Origin: RCIO01 sp965232405
Lineage (GTDB): Bacteria; Pseudomonadota; Alphaproteobacteria; Rhizobiales; Rhizobiaceae
Direction of reading: 5' to 3'
Length of the DNA: 64,000 nt
Assembly (NCBI GenBank): GCA_965232405.1
Contig: OZ246966.1
Span: forward strand, 1,612,001-1,676,000
This document shows positions 1 through 8,537 of this stretch, in pieces; within the stretch, counting starts at the first letter, position 1; every line of letters starts with the position of its first letter. Both the position numbers and the translations under genes were made by a program. The notes below the pieces were generated by a model. It was not told where the DNA came from, ran no database searches, and saw only the letters and a list, made by a program, of their open reading frames with translations.

Positions 1-19
1 ATGCTTGCGATCCCTAACC

Positions 20-46
20 AAAAAGGGCCGGTCGACCCGGCCCTTT
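20..46 (-). terminator. Rho-independent terminator after the beta-oxidation operon
   Basis: A 10-bp stem (22-31 pairing with 37-46, AAAGGGCCGG/CCGGCCCTTT) with a 5-nt loop is followed, when read on the minus strand, by a run of T. It lies about 20 bp beyond the stop codon of the last gene of the minus-strand operon. Confidence 0.8.
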
Positions 47-66
47 CTGCGTAACAATTCGTGGCG

Positions 67-2283
67 TCAGGCTGCTTCCTTCACCTTGGAGCCATAGGGG
101 TCGAAACGGTCGTAGAAGGTTTCGCCCTTGGCGGCCATGTCGGCCAGAAGCTTCGGCGCCTTGAACTGCGCGCCATATTTCTTCTGCAGCTTCTTGGCCA
201 ACGCGAGGAAGTTATCCATACCCATGCCGTCAATGTAGGACAGCGCGCCGCCCGTGTAGGGCGCAAAGCCGAAGGCCAGGATGGAACCGACATCGGCCTC
301 GCGCGGGTCGGTGACGATGCCTTCCTGCATGACACGCGACGCTTCGAGCGCAATCGTGACAAGGAAACGCTGCTTCAGTTCCTCGACATCGACGTCGTCC
401 GGGTCCTGCTGCGGGTAAAGCTCCTTGAGGCCCGGCCACAGATGCTTCTTGGCCGGCTTCGCCGGATAGTCGTAGAAACCCTTGCCGTTCTTGCGGCCGT
501 GGCGACCATGCTTGTCGACCATCGTGTTGATGAGTTCGAACTGATCGGCTGGAACGGCTTTCTCGCCAAGATCGCGAATGGTCTGCTTCATGATCTTCTG
601 GGCAAGGTCGATAGCCGTTTCATCGGTCAGCGCCAGCGGCCCGACCGGCATGCCGGCCATCTTGGCGGCGTTTTCGATCATTGCCGGCGGCACGCCTTCG
701 ATCAGCATCTGGAAGGATTCGGCCATGTAACGCAGCACGCAGCGGTTGACGTAGAAACCGCGCGTGTCGTTGACCACGATCGGTGTCTTCTTGATCGCGC
801 GCACATAGTCGATGGCGACGGCGAGTGCCGGATCGTCCGTCTTCTTGCCGAGAATGATCTCGACCAGCATCATGCGGTCGACCGGCGAGAAGAAGTGGAT
901 GCCGATGAAGTTTTTCGGCCGCTTGGAGTTTTTCGCCAGCCCGGTGATCGGAATGGTCGAGGTGTTGGAGGCGAAGATCGCGTCCTTGGCGATGACGGCC
1001 TCGGTCTGCTCGGTCGCGCCCTTCTTGACTTCCGAATCCTCGAACACGGCCTCGATGACGAGGTCGCAGCCTTCGAGATCGGCATAGTCGGTGGTGGGCG
1101 TGATCAGCGACAGAAGCTGCTGCTTCTGTTCCTCGGTGGCGCGGCCCTTCTTGATTGCGCCATCCATCAGACCTTCGGAATGCGCCTTGCCCTTTTCAGC
1201 CGACGGCATGTCACGGTCGAGCAGCACCACCGGGATGCCTACCTTGGCGGTGACATAGGCAATACCCGCGCCCATGAAGCCCGCGCCGAGAACGCCGATC
1301 TTCTTGAATTTGGTTTCGGGAACACCGGCGGGACGGCGAGCGCCCTTGTTCAACTCCTGCAGCGACACGAACAGCGAGCGAACCATCATCGCAGCCTCGG
1401 TGGAGCGCAGGATTTCGGTGAAATAACGCTGCTCGATGCGAAGCGCGGTGTCCATCGGAACCAGGAGGCCCTCATAGACGCATTTCAGGATCGCCGAAGC
1501 GGCAGGATAATTGCCGTAGGTCTCGCGGCGCAGGATGGCGATTGCCGGCGGCCAAAGATTCGCACCGGCCGCCGAATAGACCGGGCCGCCGGGCAGCTTG
1601 AAGCCCTTTTCGTCCCACGGCTGAACCGGCTTGAGGCCCGCCTTGATCATGTCCTTGGCGGCGTCGATCAGCTTGGCAGGTTCGGCGATCTCGTGGATCA
1701 GGCCCATCTGCTTGGCCTTTTTCGGCGACAGGTTCTGGCCTGTCGTCAGCATCTGCAGCGCTTCCTGCGTGTTGGCCAGACGCGGCACACGCTGGGTTCC
1801 GCCGGCGCCCGGGAAAATGCCGACCTTCACTTCCGGCAGCGCCATCTTGACCTTGTCGCTGTCAGCCGCGACGCGGCCGTGACAGGAAAGCGACAGTTCG
1901 AACGCACCGCCCATGCAGGTGCCGTTGATCGCAGACACCCAGGGCTTGCCGCAGGTTTCGACCTTGCGCCACAGCCAGCTCATACGGCCGGCGCCGTCGA
2001 ACAGCATCTTGATCGCGCTGTCGTGGTCCTTCTTCTCTTCCTCTCGGAACATGCCGAGCATGCGCTGAAGCATGGTCAGGTCCGCGCCGCCGGAGAACGT
2101 GTCCTTGCCGGAGGTGATCACCACGCCCTTGATGGCGTCGTCGGCAACAACCTGGTCGACGATCTTGTCGAGTTCGTCCATCACCTCCTCGGTGAAGACG
2201 TTCATGGAGCGGCCGGGCGAATCCCAGGTGACGAGGGCAATGCCGTCGGCGTCGGTTTCGACGGTGAAGTTCTTGTAGCTCAT
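67..2283 (-). CDS. fadJ: Bifunctional enoyl-CoA hydratase / 3-hydroxyacyl-CoA dehydrogenase (FadB/FadJ type)
   Basis: 738 residues, the usual length for the alpha subunit of the fatty-acid oxidation complex. The N-terminal crotonase domain (about 1-190) has the oxyanion-hole segment near SGGADL (64-69) and two candidate catalytic glutamates, E129 (GGAFEL) and E151 (ALPEVK). A Rossmann domain begins near residue 327 with GVLGAGFMGAG, followed by the HAD C-terminal domains. It hydrates trans-2-enoyl-CoA and oxidises the 3-hydroxyacyl-CoA with NAD. It is the last gene of the operon, 10 bp after the isochorismatase-like gene and close to the thiolase that completes the cycle. An ATG preceded by a GGAGG-type site supports the start. 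Whether it acts on long chains (FadB) or is FadJ-like cannot be decided here. Confidence 0.93.
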   Translation of the reverse strand: MSYKNFTVETDADGIALVTWDSPGRSMNVFTEEVMDELDKIVDQVVADDAIKGVVITSGKDTFSGGADLTMLQRMLGMFREEEKKDHDSAIKMLFDGAGRMSWLWRKVETCGKPWVSAINGTCMGGAFELSLSCHGRVAADSDKVKMALPEVKVGIFPGAGGTQRVPRLANTQEALQMLTTGQNLSPKKAKQMGLIHEIAEPAKLIDAAKDMIKAGLKPVQPWDEKGFKLPGGPVYSAAGANLWPPAIAILRRETYGNYPAASAILKCVYEGLLVPMDTALRIEQRYFTEILRSTEAAMMVRSLFVSLQELNKGARRPAGVPETKFKKIGVLGAGFMGAGIAYVTAKVGIPVVLLDRDMPSAEKGKAHSEGLMDGAIKKGRATEEQKQQLLSLITPTTDYADLEGCDLVIEAVFEDSEVKKGATEQTEAVIAKDAIFASNTSTIPITGLAKNSKRPKNFIGIHFFSPVDRMMLVEIILGKKTDDPALAVAIDYVRAIKKTPIVVNDTRGFYVNRCVLRYMAESFQMLIEGVPPAMIENAAKMAGMPVGPLALTDETAIDLAQKIMKQTIRDLGEKAVPADQFELINTMVDKHGRHGRKNGKGFYDYPAKPAKKHLWPGLKELYPQQDPDDVDVEELKQRFLVTIALEASRVMQEGIVTDPREADVGSILAFGFAPYTGGALSYIDGMGMDNFLALAKKLQKKYGAQFKAPKLLADMAAKGETFYDRFDPYGSKVKEAA

Positions 2284-2293
2284 ATGGTCCTCC

Positions 2294-2875
2294 TTAGGCC
2301 GCCGCGCTCTCGTGAAGCGCAGCGAGCAGGCTGTCGGTTGTTTCGATTGTCGCGAACTCGCCGTCGAGATTGGACAGCGTCATCGCGTGAATGTCGTCGG
2401 CCGTCTCGCGGCGGCCGCCATGACCTGTACGGTCGAATGTGAAGCAGGCATCTTCGACAAGCCGGGTATCGAAACCCAGATTGCCAGCCATGCGCGCCGT
2501 CGTCTCAACACAGTGATTGGTCGTCGCTCCAACCACGAGAACGGTCCCGATGCCGGCGTCGCGCAGTCGCTGCTCGAGATCGGTACCGATGAAGCCGGAA
2601 TTGACCGACTTCACCAGAACCGGTTCGCCCTCGATTTCGCGCACCTCGTCGATAACGGCGAAACCCGGCAGTTCGGGTCGCAGCAGGGAGTGCGGTTTCA
2701 TCGAGGCATGGCGGATGTGAACGACCATCATGCCTGACGCGCGAAACGCGGCCAGCAACCGTGCCATGTTGGCGACGGCCTGCGGATTGTTGCGGCGCTC
2801 GCCATTGGCTTCGCGCTCCAGAAATGCCTTCTGGACGTCAACAATCACCAGCGCTGCGCGTTCGCGGTCGAGCAT
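2294..2875 (-). CDS. Isochorismatase-like cysteine hydrolase
   Basis: About 193 residues from the ATG at 2875 (first residues MLDRERAALVIVDVQ). The reading frame extends upstream, but that start would overlap the thiolase gene. The likely catalytic triad is visible: the Asp of IVDVQKAF, the Lys of PVLVKSVNSGF, and the Cys of GATTNHCVETTARMA. The family hydrolyses amides or vinyl ethers such as isochorismate, nicotinamide or N-carbamoyl compounds. It sits 7 bp after the thiolase gene and 10 bp before fadJ, so it is cotranscribed with beta-oxidation genes. The substrate is unknown, and a link to fatty-acid metabolism is inferred only from position. Confidence 0.85.
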   Translation of the reverse strand: MLDRERAALVIVDVQKAFLEREANGERRNNPQAVANMARLLAAFRASGMMVVHIRHASMKPHSLLRPELPGFAVIDEVREIEGEPVLVKSVNSGFIGTDLEQRLRDAGIGTVLVVGATTNHCVETTARMAGNLGFDTRLVEDACFTFDRTGHGGRRETADDIHAMTLSNLDGEFATIETTDSLLAALHESAAA

Positions 2876-2882
2876 GACCGGA

Positions 2883-4091
2883 TCAGACGCGCTCGATAAT
2901 GGTGGCCGTGCCCATGCCGGCACCGATGCAGAGCGTCACCAGAGCGGTGTTGAGGTCGCGGCGCTCAAGCTCGTCGAGCACGGTGCCGAAGATCATCGCG
3001 CCGGTCGCACCCAGCGGGTGGCCCATGGCGATTGCTCCGCCATTGACGTTGATCTTGTCGTGATCGATGTCGAAGGCCTGCATGTAGCGTAGCACGACTG
3101 AGGCGAAGGCTTCATTGAGCTCGAACAGGTCGATGTCGTCGAGCGTCATCTTGGCCTTCTTCAGCAGCTTCTCGGTCACGTCGACCGGGCCGGTCAGCAT
3201 GATTGCAGGTTCAGAGCCGATATTGGTGAAGGCGCGGATCTTGGCCCGCGGCGTCAGGCCCATCGTCTTGCCGGCCTTCTTGGAGCCGAGCAGAACGGCG
3301 GCAGCACCATCCACGATGCCCGAAGAATTGCCGGCATGATGGACGTGGTTCACACCCTCGATCTCGGGATAGCGCTGAACGGCAACGGCGTTAAAGCCGC
3401 CCATCTCGCCCGGCATGACAAAGGACGGGTTGAGCGATGCCAGCGACTGCATGTCGGTGGAAGGACGCATATGCTCGTCATGGTCGAGTATGGTCATCCC
3501 GTTCTGGTCCTTGATCGAGATGACGGAGTTCTTGAAGCGGCCATCCTTCCAGGCGGCATCGGCGCGCTTCTGGCTCTCGACCGCGTAGGCGTCCACATCG
3601 TCGCGGGAGAAGCCATGCTTGGTGGCGATCAGGTCGGCCGACACGCCCTGCGGCATGAAATAGGACGGCAGGCCCACGGACGGATCCATGAACCATGCGC
3701 CGCCCGACATGCCCATGCCGACGCGGCTCATCGATTCCACGCCGCCGGCAATGACGATGTCGTCAGAGCCGCCGGCGATCTTGGCCGCACCCATATTGAT
3801 GGCGTCGAGGCCTGAAGCGCAGAAACGCGAAATCTGCATGCCCGGCGCTTCGGTCGCATAGCGCGCTTCAAAGGCGGAGGCGCGCGGAATGACGGAACCC
3901 GCTTCGCCGACCGGATCGACGCAGCCGAAAATGATGTCGTCCACCTTGGAGGTGTCGAGGCCATTGCGGTCGCGCACGGCTTCCAGAACCTTGGCGCCGA
4001 GCCGAACGGCCGGAACCTCGTGCAGCGAGCCGTCCTTCTTGCCGCGGCCACGCGGCGTGCGAACGGCGTCATAGACAAATGCGTCTGCCAT
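2883..4091 (-). CDS. fadA: Acetyl-CoA C-acyltransferase (thiolase, beta-oxidation)
   Basis: 402 residues with the three thiolase catalytic positions: acyl-accepting C91 in SRFCASGLDAIN, H358 in AMGHPLGATGA, and C388 in TLCIGAGMG. Together with the FadB-type protein downstream it would cleave 3-ketoacyl-CoA to acetyl-CoA and a shortened acyl-CoA. The start ATG follows an AAGGAG-like site. The gene is in the minus-strand operon between the GST and isochorismatase-like genes. A biosynthetic role (PhaA-like acetoacetyl-CoA thiolase) is less likely because of the fad neighbours. It could be named fadA or fadI; homology alone does not separate them. Confidence 0.92.
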   Translation of the reverse strand: MADAFVYDAVRTPRGRGKKDGSLHEVPAVRLGAKVLEAVRDRNGLDTSKVDDIIFGCVDPVGEAGSVIPRASAFEARYATEAPGMQISRFCASGLDAINMGAAKIAGGSDDIVIAGGVESMSRVGMGMSGGAWFMDPSVGLPSYFMPQGVSADLIATKHGFSRDDVDAYAVESQKRADAAWKDGRFKNSVISIKDQNGMTILDHDEHMRPSTDMQSLASLNPSFVMPGEMGGFNAVAVQRYPEIEGVNHVHHAGNSSGIVDGAAAVLLGSKKAGKTMGLTPRAKIRAFTNIGSEPAIMLTGPVDVTEKLLKKAKMTLDDIDLFELNEAFASVVLRYMQAFDIDHDKINVNGGAIAMGHPLGATGAMIFGTVLDELERRDLNTALVTLCIGAGMGTATIIERV

Positions 4092-4138
4092 CTTGCATCT
4101 CCTTGCAATGGGGCCGCGAGACGGCGCCCGGTTATTGT

Positions 4139-4771
4139 CTACATGCCCGAGGGCATAAGGTCTTCAGGTGCGGCCCAGCCGGGCAGCGCGCGAATGCGTT
4201 CCAGCCATGCGGCGAGGGCCGGGAATTCGCCTGGGTCCATCTCGATCTGGTCGTGCCAGAACAGATAACCGCAGAGCGAGAAATCGGCGATGGTTGCGCG
4301 GTCTGCCGCCACCCATTCGCGGCCGGTCAGATGCTGGTCCAGTATCTTCCAGGCATCGCGGGCGCGGCTGTATACGAACTCCGCCGCGGGATCGCCCTTC
4401 TTGCCACGGAAATGGCGCATGAAACGCTCCGTTGCCGTGTAGCTGGTGAGCTTGTGATTATCGAACAAGACCCAGCGCAGGATTTCAAACTCCTCGCTCT
4501 CCGTCTTGTGACCGAACTTGCCGAAATGGCGGGCAAGATAAATCAGGATCGCGCCCGACTGGCTCAGCGTGAAATCGCCATCCGCGCGGTGATGTGTCAG
4601 CACCGGCGCCTCGCCCATGACGTTGAGCGCACGATATTCGGGCGAGCGCGTTGCGCCCTTGAAGAATTCGACGCCCATCGGCTGCCAGTCCGCGCCGCAG
4701 AGCTGCAGCATCAGGGCCGCCTTGTAAGAATTGCCGCTCTCGGCGAAGCAATGAAGATCAAACTCGGCCAT
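4139..4771 (-). CDS. Glutathione S-transferase family protein
   Basis: 210 residues from the ATG at 4771 (MAEFDLHCFAESGNSYKAAL); a GTG four codons upstream at 4783 is an alternative. The N-terminal thioredoxin-like domain has a Ser-rich active-site segment (SGNSYKA) and the GSH-binding proline and SxS region (GEAPVLTH, LSQSGAILIYLA). The C-terminal all-helical domain follows (about 90-210). The family conjugates or reduces electrophiles with glutathione in the cytoplasm. Its place between thioesterase and thiolase genes suggests removal of reactive acyl or enal by-products, but this is inference. The substrate is unknown. Confidence 0.87.
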   Translation of the reverse strand: MAEFDLHCFAESGNSYKAALMLQLCGADWQPMGVEFFKGATRSPEYRALNVMGEAPVLTHHRADGDFTLSQSGAILIYLARHFGKFGHKTESEEFEILRWVLFDNHKLTSYTATERFMRHFRGKKGDPAAEFVYSRARDAWKILDQHLTGREWVAADRATIADFSLCGYLFWHDQIEMDPGEFPALAAWLERIRALPGWAAPEDLMPSGM

Positions 4772-4783
4772 CTGGCTGGTCAC

Positions 4784-5227
4784 CTATTCCGCTGCTTCCG
4801 CCACCTTGGCGATGGGATTGAGTTTCATGCTGGAGGTCGCCCGCGCGGCGAGTTCGCCATCGGGCCCAAACAGCTCCGCCTCCAGAAAGGCAACTGAGCG
4901 CCCGGCGCGTACCACACGCGCTTCGACCTCGACCCGGCCATACTGAACGGCGCGCAGGAAATGCGTATGAATGTCGATCGAGGCCTGCCGGTTCGCCATG
5001 CCAAGACTGATGAAGCAGTTGAAGCCCATCGCATCATCCATCATGGCGATCAGGAAACCGCCCTGCACGACCCCGCCGAAATTTATGACATCGCGCGGCG
5101 GCTCAAAAGCCAACCTGAGCTTCATTGCCTCGCGGTCCCATGACAGCACTTCCATGCCCAGCCATTTTGCCGATGGCGGGGCACTGTCGGCCGTGAAGGT
5201 TGAAAGCGGGTCGACCGCCACTGTCAC
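4784..5227 (-). CDS. PaaI-type hotdog-fold thioesterase
   Basis: 147 residues from a GTG at 5227 that overlaps the TGA of the upstream acyl-CoA dehydrogenase gene (GTGA). The longer frame reaching 5359 lies inside that gene and is rejected. The hotdog signature is clear: an Asn-Phe-Gly-Gly segment then VVQGGFLIAMMDDAMGF, followed by the strand-rich half (IDIHTHFLRAVQYG). The family hydrolyses acyl- or aryl-CoA esters. In this operon it may free CoA from dead-end acyl-CoA intermediates, which is inference. Its translation is probably coupled to the dehydrogenase. Confidence 0.85.
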   Translation of the reverse strand: MTVAVDPLSTFTADSAPPSAKWLGMEVLSWDREAMKLRLAFEPPRDVINFGGVVQGGFLIAMMDDAMGFNCFISLGMANRQASIDIHTHFLRAVQYGRVEVEARVVRAGRSVAFLEAELFGPDGELAARATSSMKLNPIAKVAEAAE

Positions 5228-6393
5228 AGGCTCCTCGCGATCAAGAGCTTCATGATCTCGTTGGTGCCGCCGTAGATGCGCTGGACGCGCGCATCGCGGT
5301 ACATGCGGGCGATCGGATATTCGTTCATGAAACCGTAGCCGCCGAAGAGCTGCAGACACTCGTCTACGATCTTGCCCTGCAGATCGGAGAGCCAGTATTT
5401 GGCCATCGATGCGGTGACCGGGTCGAGCCCGCCATTCAGGTGGCGCGCCACACAGTCATTATAGAAGACACGGCCGACCGTGGCTTCGGTCTTCAGTTCG
5501 GCCAGCTTGAACTGGGTGTTCTGAAACTCGATCACAGCCTTGCCGAAGGCCTTGCGCTCTTTCACATATTCGATGGTGAGCGCCAGCGCCCGCTCGATCA
5601 TGGCGATCGCGGTGGTGCCGATCTGCAGTCGTTCCTGCGGCAGCTGTTCCATCAGCTGGACAAAACCCTGGCCTTCCTCATGGCCAAGCAGGTTGGACGT
5701 CGGCACGCGCACATCGTTGAAGAACAGTTCCGACGTGTCGTTGGACTTCAGGCCAATCTTGTCGAGGTTGCGGCCGCGCTCGAAGCCTTCGACCTCGTCG
5801 GTCTCGATCACGATCAGGGAGGTGCCCTTGGCGCCCTTTTCGGGATCAGTCTTCGAAACGACGATGATCAGATTGGCGAGCTGGCCGTTGGTGATGAACG
5901 TCTTGGAGCCGTTGATGCGGTAATGATTGCCGTCCTTTTCGGCACGGGTCTTCACACCCTGCAGGTCGGATCCCGCGCCCGGCTCCGTCATGGCGATGGC
6001 GCCGATGAGTTCGCCCGATGCCATTTTCGGCAGCCACTTCTTCTTCTGCTCTTCCGAGCCGTAGTGGAGAATGTACGGTGCAACGATGGAGTTGTGCAGC
6101 GCAATGCCGAAGCCGTCGACGCCGACATGGCTGATCGCCTCGATGATCGCACTCTCATGCGCGAATGTGCCACCGGAGCCGCCATATTCTTCCGGCATGG
6201 ATGCGCATAACAGGCCGTTCGCGCCGGCCTTCTGCCAGCTTTCGCGGTCGAAGATTTCGGCCTTTTCGAACTCGGCGTAGCGGGGCTCGATTTCGGTTTC
6301 GAGGAATTTCGTCGCCATGTCGTAGAGCATGGTGACGTCTTCGGAAGCCCATTCGGGTTTCGGAAGCTGAAGTACTTCGGCTGGACTGGCCAT
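5224..6393 (-). CDS. Acyl-CoA dehydrogenase
   Basis: 389 residues from the second ATG at 6393, which stands five bases after GGAGG; the frame is open further upstream. It has the standard three-domain fold: N-terminal helical domain, beta domain with AMTEPGAGSDLQG (FAD/substrate binding, about 130-142), and C-terminal helical domain with IQIYGG-like RIYGGTNEIMK near the end, where the catalytic region and FAD contact lie. It catalyses alpha,beta-dehydrogenation of acyl-CoA, passing electrons to ETF. Length and motifs match the isovaleryl/short-to-medium-chain group. It heads a GTGA-coupled pair with the thioesterase. The 147-bp gap upstream has a palindrome (6440-6453) that may be its own operator. 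Confidence 0.92.
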   Translation of the reverse strand: MASPAEVLQLPKPEWASEDVTMLYDMATKFLETEIEPRYAEFEKAEIFDRESWQKAGANGLLCASMPEEYGGSGGTFAHESAIIEAISHVGVDGFGIALHNSIVAPYILHYGSEEQKKKWLPKMASGELIGAIAMTEPGAGSDLQGVKTRAEKDGNHYRINGSKTFITNGQLANLIIVVSKTDPEKGAKGTSLIVIETDEVEGFERGRNLDKIGLKSNDTSELFFNDVRVPTSNLLGHEEGQGFVQLMEQLPQERLQIGTTAIAMIERALALTIEYVKERKAFGKAVIEFQNTQFKLAELKTEATVGRVFYNDCVARHLNGGLDPVTASMAKYWLSDLQGKIVDECLQLFGGYGFMNEYPIARMYRDARVQRIYGGTNEIMKLLIARSL

Positions 6394-6439
6394 CATTTCC
6401 TCCCCGATTGGCTCGCTACCGCTACCGCCTATCAAATAA

Positions 6440-6453
6440 GTTCAAACTTGAAC
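6440..6453. promoter_or_regulatory. Candidate operator palindrome upstream of the acyl-CoA dehydrogenase gene
   Basis: GTTCAAACTTGAAC has 6-bp perfect arms around a 2-bp centre, 47 bp before the start codon of the 389-residue dehydrogenase. The arms recall operators of fatty-acid-responsive TetR-family repressors, but no such regulator gene is in the window. The rest of the 6394-6540 gap holds a 7-bp GC-rich stem (6506-6524) without a T run. Confidence 0.35.
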
Positions 6454-6540
6454 AGAGCCGCTCTTGGCCGTTGCGACAATTTCGCTCCGCTCAGTGCCCC
6501 GGCGGGGCGGCCTGACCGGCCGCCGGCATCCCGTTCCGCG

Positions 6541-8337
6541 TCAGAATGCCTCGGCGGGAAGCGCCATCATGGAATCCGCACCGGCCGAGATGCTGGCCAG
6601 CCGCGTTGCCGTTTCCGGCATGATGCGCTCCATGAAGAACGTAGCGGTCGTAAGCTTGCTGTCGAGGAAAGCGGACGAGCCGTTGGCCCCCTCGGCAAGC
6701 TTTTCCTGCGCGCTCTTTGCCATCTGCGCCCACATATAGCCGAGCGCCACCAGACCGAAGAGATGCATAAAGTCGGTTGAGGCGGCACCGGCGTTGTCGG
6801 GCTTCTGCATGGCGTTCTGCATGAGCCACATGGTGGCGGCCTGCAGATCGTTGAGACCCTTCTTCAGCGCCTTGGTGTAGGGCTTCATCTTCTCGTCTTC
6901 GCGATGCTGCTCGCAGAAATCGCCGACCTCCTTGAAGAAGGCCTGCACTGCGCGGCCGCCATTGGCCGGCAGCTTGCGGCCGACGAGGTCGAGCGCCTGG
7001 ATACCGTTTGCGCCCTCATAGATCATGGCGATGCGGGCATCGCGCACGAACTGGCTCATGCCATGTTCTTCGATGTAGCCGTGGCCGCCAAACACCTGCT
7101 GCGCCATCACCGCATGGTCGAAACCCTTGTCGGTGAGCACACCCTTGATGATCGGCGTCATCAGGCTCAGCAGATCGTCGGCAGCCTGCGTTTCCTTCTC
7201 GTCGCCGGAGCGATGCGCGACATCGGACTGAATCGCCGTCCACAGCACCAGCGCGCGACCGCCTTCGTTGAAGGCGCGCATGGTCATCAGCGAGCGGCGG
7301 ATATCGGGATGGACGATGATCGGATCGGCCTTCTTGTCGGTCGCCTTCGGACCGGTCAGCGCACGACCCTGAATGCGCTCGCGCGCATAGTCGGCGGCGT
7401 TCTGATAGGCCACTTCGCCAATCGAATGGCCCTGCAGGCCAACGCCGAGGCGAGCCTCGTTCATCATCACGAACATCGCCTTGAGGCCGGAATTCTCCTC
7501 ACCGATGAGATAGCCGGTCGCTTCGTCATAATTCATGACGCAGGTCGAGTTGCCGTGAATGCCCATCTTTTCCTCGATGGAACCGCACGTGACGGCGTTG
7601 CGCTCGCCCGGCTCGCCATTTCCGTCGAGAATGAATTTCGGAACGATGAAGAGCGAAATGCCCTTCACGCCTTCCGGCGCGCCCTCTATGCGGGCCAGCA
7701 CCAGATGGACGATGTTTTCCGACATGTCGTGTTCGCCGGCGGAGATGAAAATCTTCTGGCCGGAAATCTTGTAGGAACCATCCCCGTTTGGAACCGCCTT
7801 GGTGCGCAGCAGGCCCAGATCAGTGCCGCAATGCGGCTCGGTGAGGTTCATGGTGCCGGTCCAAACACCCTCTATCATCTTCGGCAACCAGGTCTGCTTC
7901 TGGTCGTCGGAACCGTGCTCGTTGATGGCCGCGATCGCGCCCTGGGTGAGGCCAGGATACATCATCAGCGCCATGTTGGCGGAGATCATGTACTCGCTGA
8001 CGGCGGAGTGCACCGAATAGGGCAGGCCCTGGCCGCCATATTCCGTCGGAGCCGCGAGACCCAGCCAACCGCCCTGGCAATATTGGTCATAGGCGTCCTT
8101 GAAGCCTTTCGGCGTGGTCACCGAGGCGTCGTCATTGCGGACACAGCCTTCCATGTCGCCGATACGGTTCAACGGCTGGAGCACGTTTTCGGCCAGCTTG
8201 GCGCCTTCGGCCAGAATGGCTTCGAGGATATCGGGCGTAGCGTCGGAAAAGCCGGGAAGGTTGGAATATCGCTCGTAGCCAAGAACGTCCTTGAGCACGA
8301 AAAGCGTGTCCTCAACCGGCGCTTTGTAGGTCGGCAT
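6541..8337 (-). CDS. fadE: Large acyl-CoA dehydrogenase with extended C-terminal domain (FadE-type)
   Basis: 598 residues from the ATG at 8337 (MPTYKAPVEDTLFVLKDVLG), chosen because GGAGGAA lies six bases upstream. The longer frame would run through the operator palindrome at 8414-8449. The protein has the acyl-CoA dehydrogenase N-terminal, middle (NLTEPHCGTDLGLLRT) and C-terminal domains (VFGGHGYIEEHGMSQFVRDARI, IYEGANGIQALDLVGRK), plus an extra C-terminal region (about 470-598) typical of this group of about 600 residues. It performs the first step of beta-oxidation on medium or long acyl-CoA. It is the first gene after the palindromic operator, so it and possibly the whole downstream cluster should respond to the MerR regulator. 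Confidence 0.92.
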   Translation of the reverse strand: MPTYKAPVEDTLFVLKDVLGYERYSNLPGFSDATPDILEAILAEGAKLAENVLQPLNRIGDMEGCVRNDDASVTTPKGFKDAYDQYCQGGWLGLAAPTEYGGQGLPYSVHSAVSEYMISANMALMMYPGLTQGAIAAINEHGSDDQKQTWLPKMIEGVWTGTMNLTEPHCGTDLGLLRTKAVPNGDGSYKISGQKIFISAGEHDMSENIVHLVLARIEGAPEGVKGISLFIVPKFILDGNGEPGERNAVTCGSIEEKMGIHGNSTCVMNYDEATGYLIGEENSGLKAMFVMMNEARLGVGLQGHSIGEVAYQNAADYARERIQGRALTGPKATDKKADPIIVHPDIRRSLMTMRAFNEGGRALVLWTAIQSDVAHRSGDEKETQAADDLLSLMTPIIKGVLTDKGFDHAVMAQQVFGGHGYIEEHGMSQFVRDARIAMIYEGANGIQALDLVGRKLPANGGRAVQAFFKEVGDFCEQHREDEKMKPYTKALKKGLNDLQAATMWLMQNAMQKPDNAGAASTDFMHLFGLVALGYMWAQMAKSAQEKLAEGANGSSAFLDSKLTTATFFMERIMPETATRLASISAGADSMMALPAEAF

Positions 8338-8413
8338 GGGTTCCTCCGAAGACCAAATCTGCGCCTGAGAACGATCAGGCGCAAGGTATGATGTAATGCG
8401 TGGGCGCGCCGTA

Positions 8414-8449
8414 TCAAATTTTGACGTTTGCGTAAACGTCAAAATTTGA
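8414..8449. promoter_or_regulatory. 36-bp palindromic operator (MerR/LiuR-like box) upstream of fadE
   Basis: Perfect 16-bp arms (TCAAATTTTGACGTTT and its complement) surround a GCGT centre, 77 bp before the fadE start. Read on the minus strand it contains ACGTTTACGCAAACGTCAA, which recurs exactly at 22774-22792 before the nitronate monooxygenase gene. A MerR-family gene lies just upstream, so it is the natural candidate ligand. MerR proteins such as LiuR are known to control acyl-CoA catabolism genes in proteobacteria. Confidence 0.75.
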
Positions 8450-8468
8450 GCGATGCAGCCGCAAACGC

Positions 8469-8504
8469 AAAAAACTTCGGCGACGGGTCGAACCGTCGCC
8501 GAAG
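8469..8504 (-). terminator. Rho-independent terminator of the merR gene
   Basis: A 12-bp perfect stem (8475-8486 with 8493-8504, CTTCGGCGACGG and complement) and a 6-nt loop are followed by six T on the minus strand. It lies 34 bp after the merR stop and before the fadE operator, so merR is probably a separate transcript from the fad genes. Confidence 0.85.
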
Positions 8505-8537
8505 CACTTCATGGCATAGATACAGGCTTGTGAAGCG

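Noticed and set aside
61..2442. 793-codon open frame on the plus strand opposite fadJ
   Set aside because: It lies entirely antisense to a gene with clear motifs; its product is Arg/Gly/His-rich without a domain. Such mirror frames are common in GC-rich DNA.
6506..6524. GC-rich stem-loop between fadE and the second dehydrogenase
   Set aside because: The stem is only 7 bp and no T run follows, so it is not a convincing terminator.
6904..8391. 495-codon plus-strand frame opposite fadE
   Set aside because: It is antisense to a well-supported acyl-CoA dehydrogenase, with no ribosome-binding site or recognisable domain.
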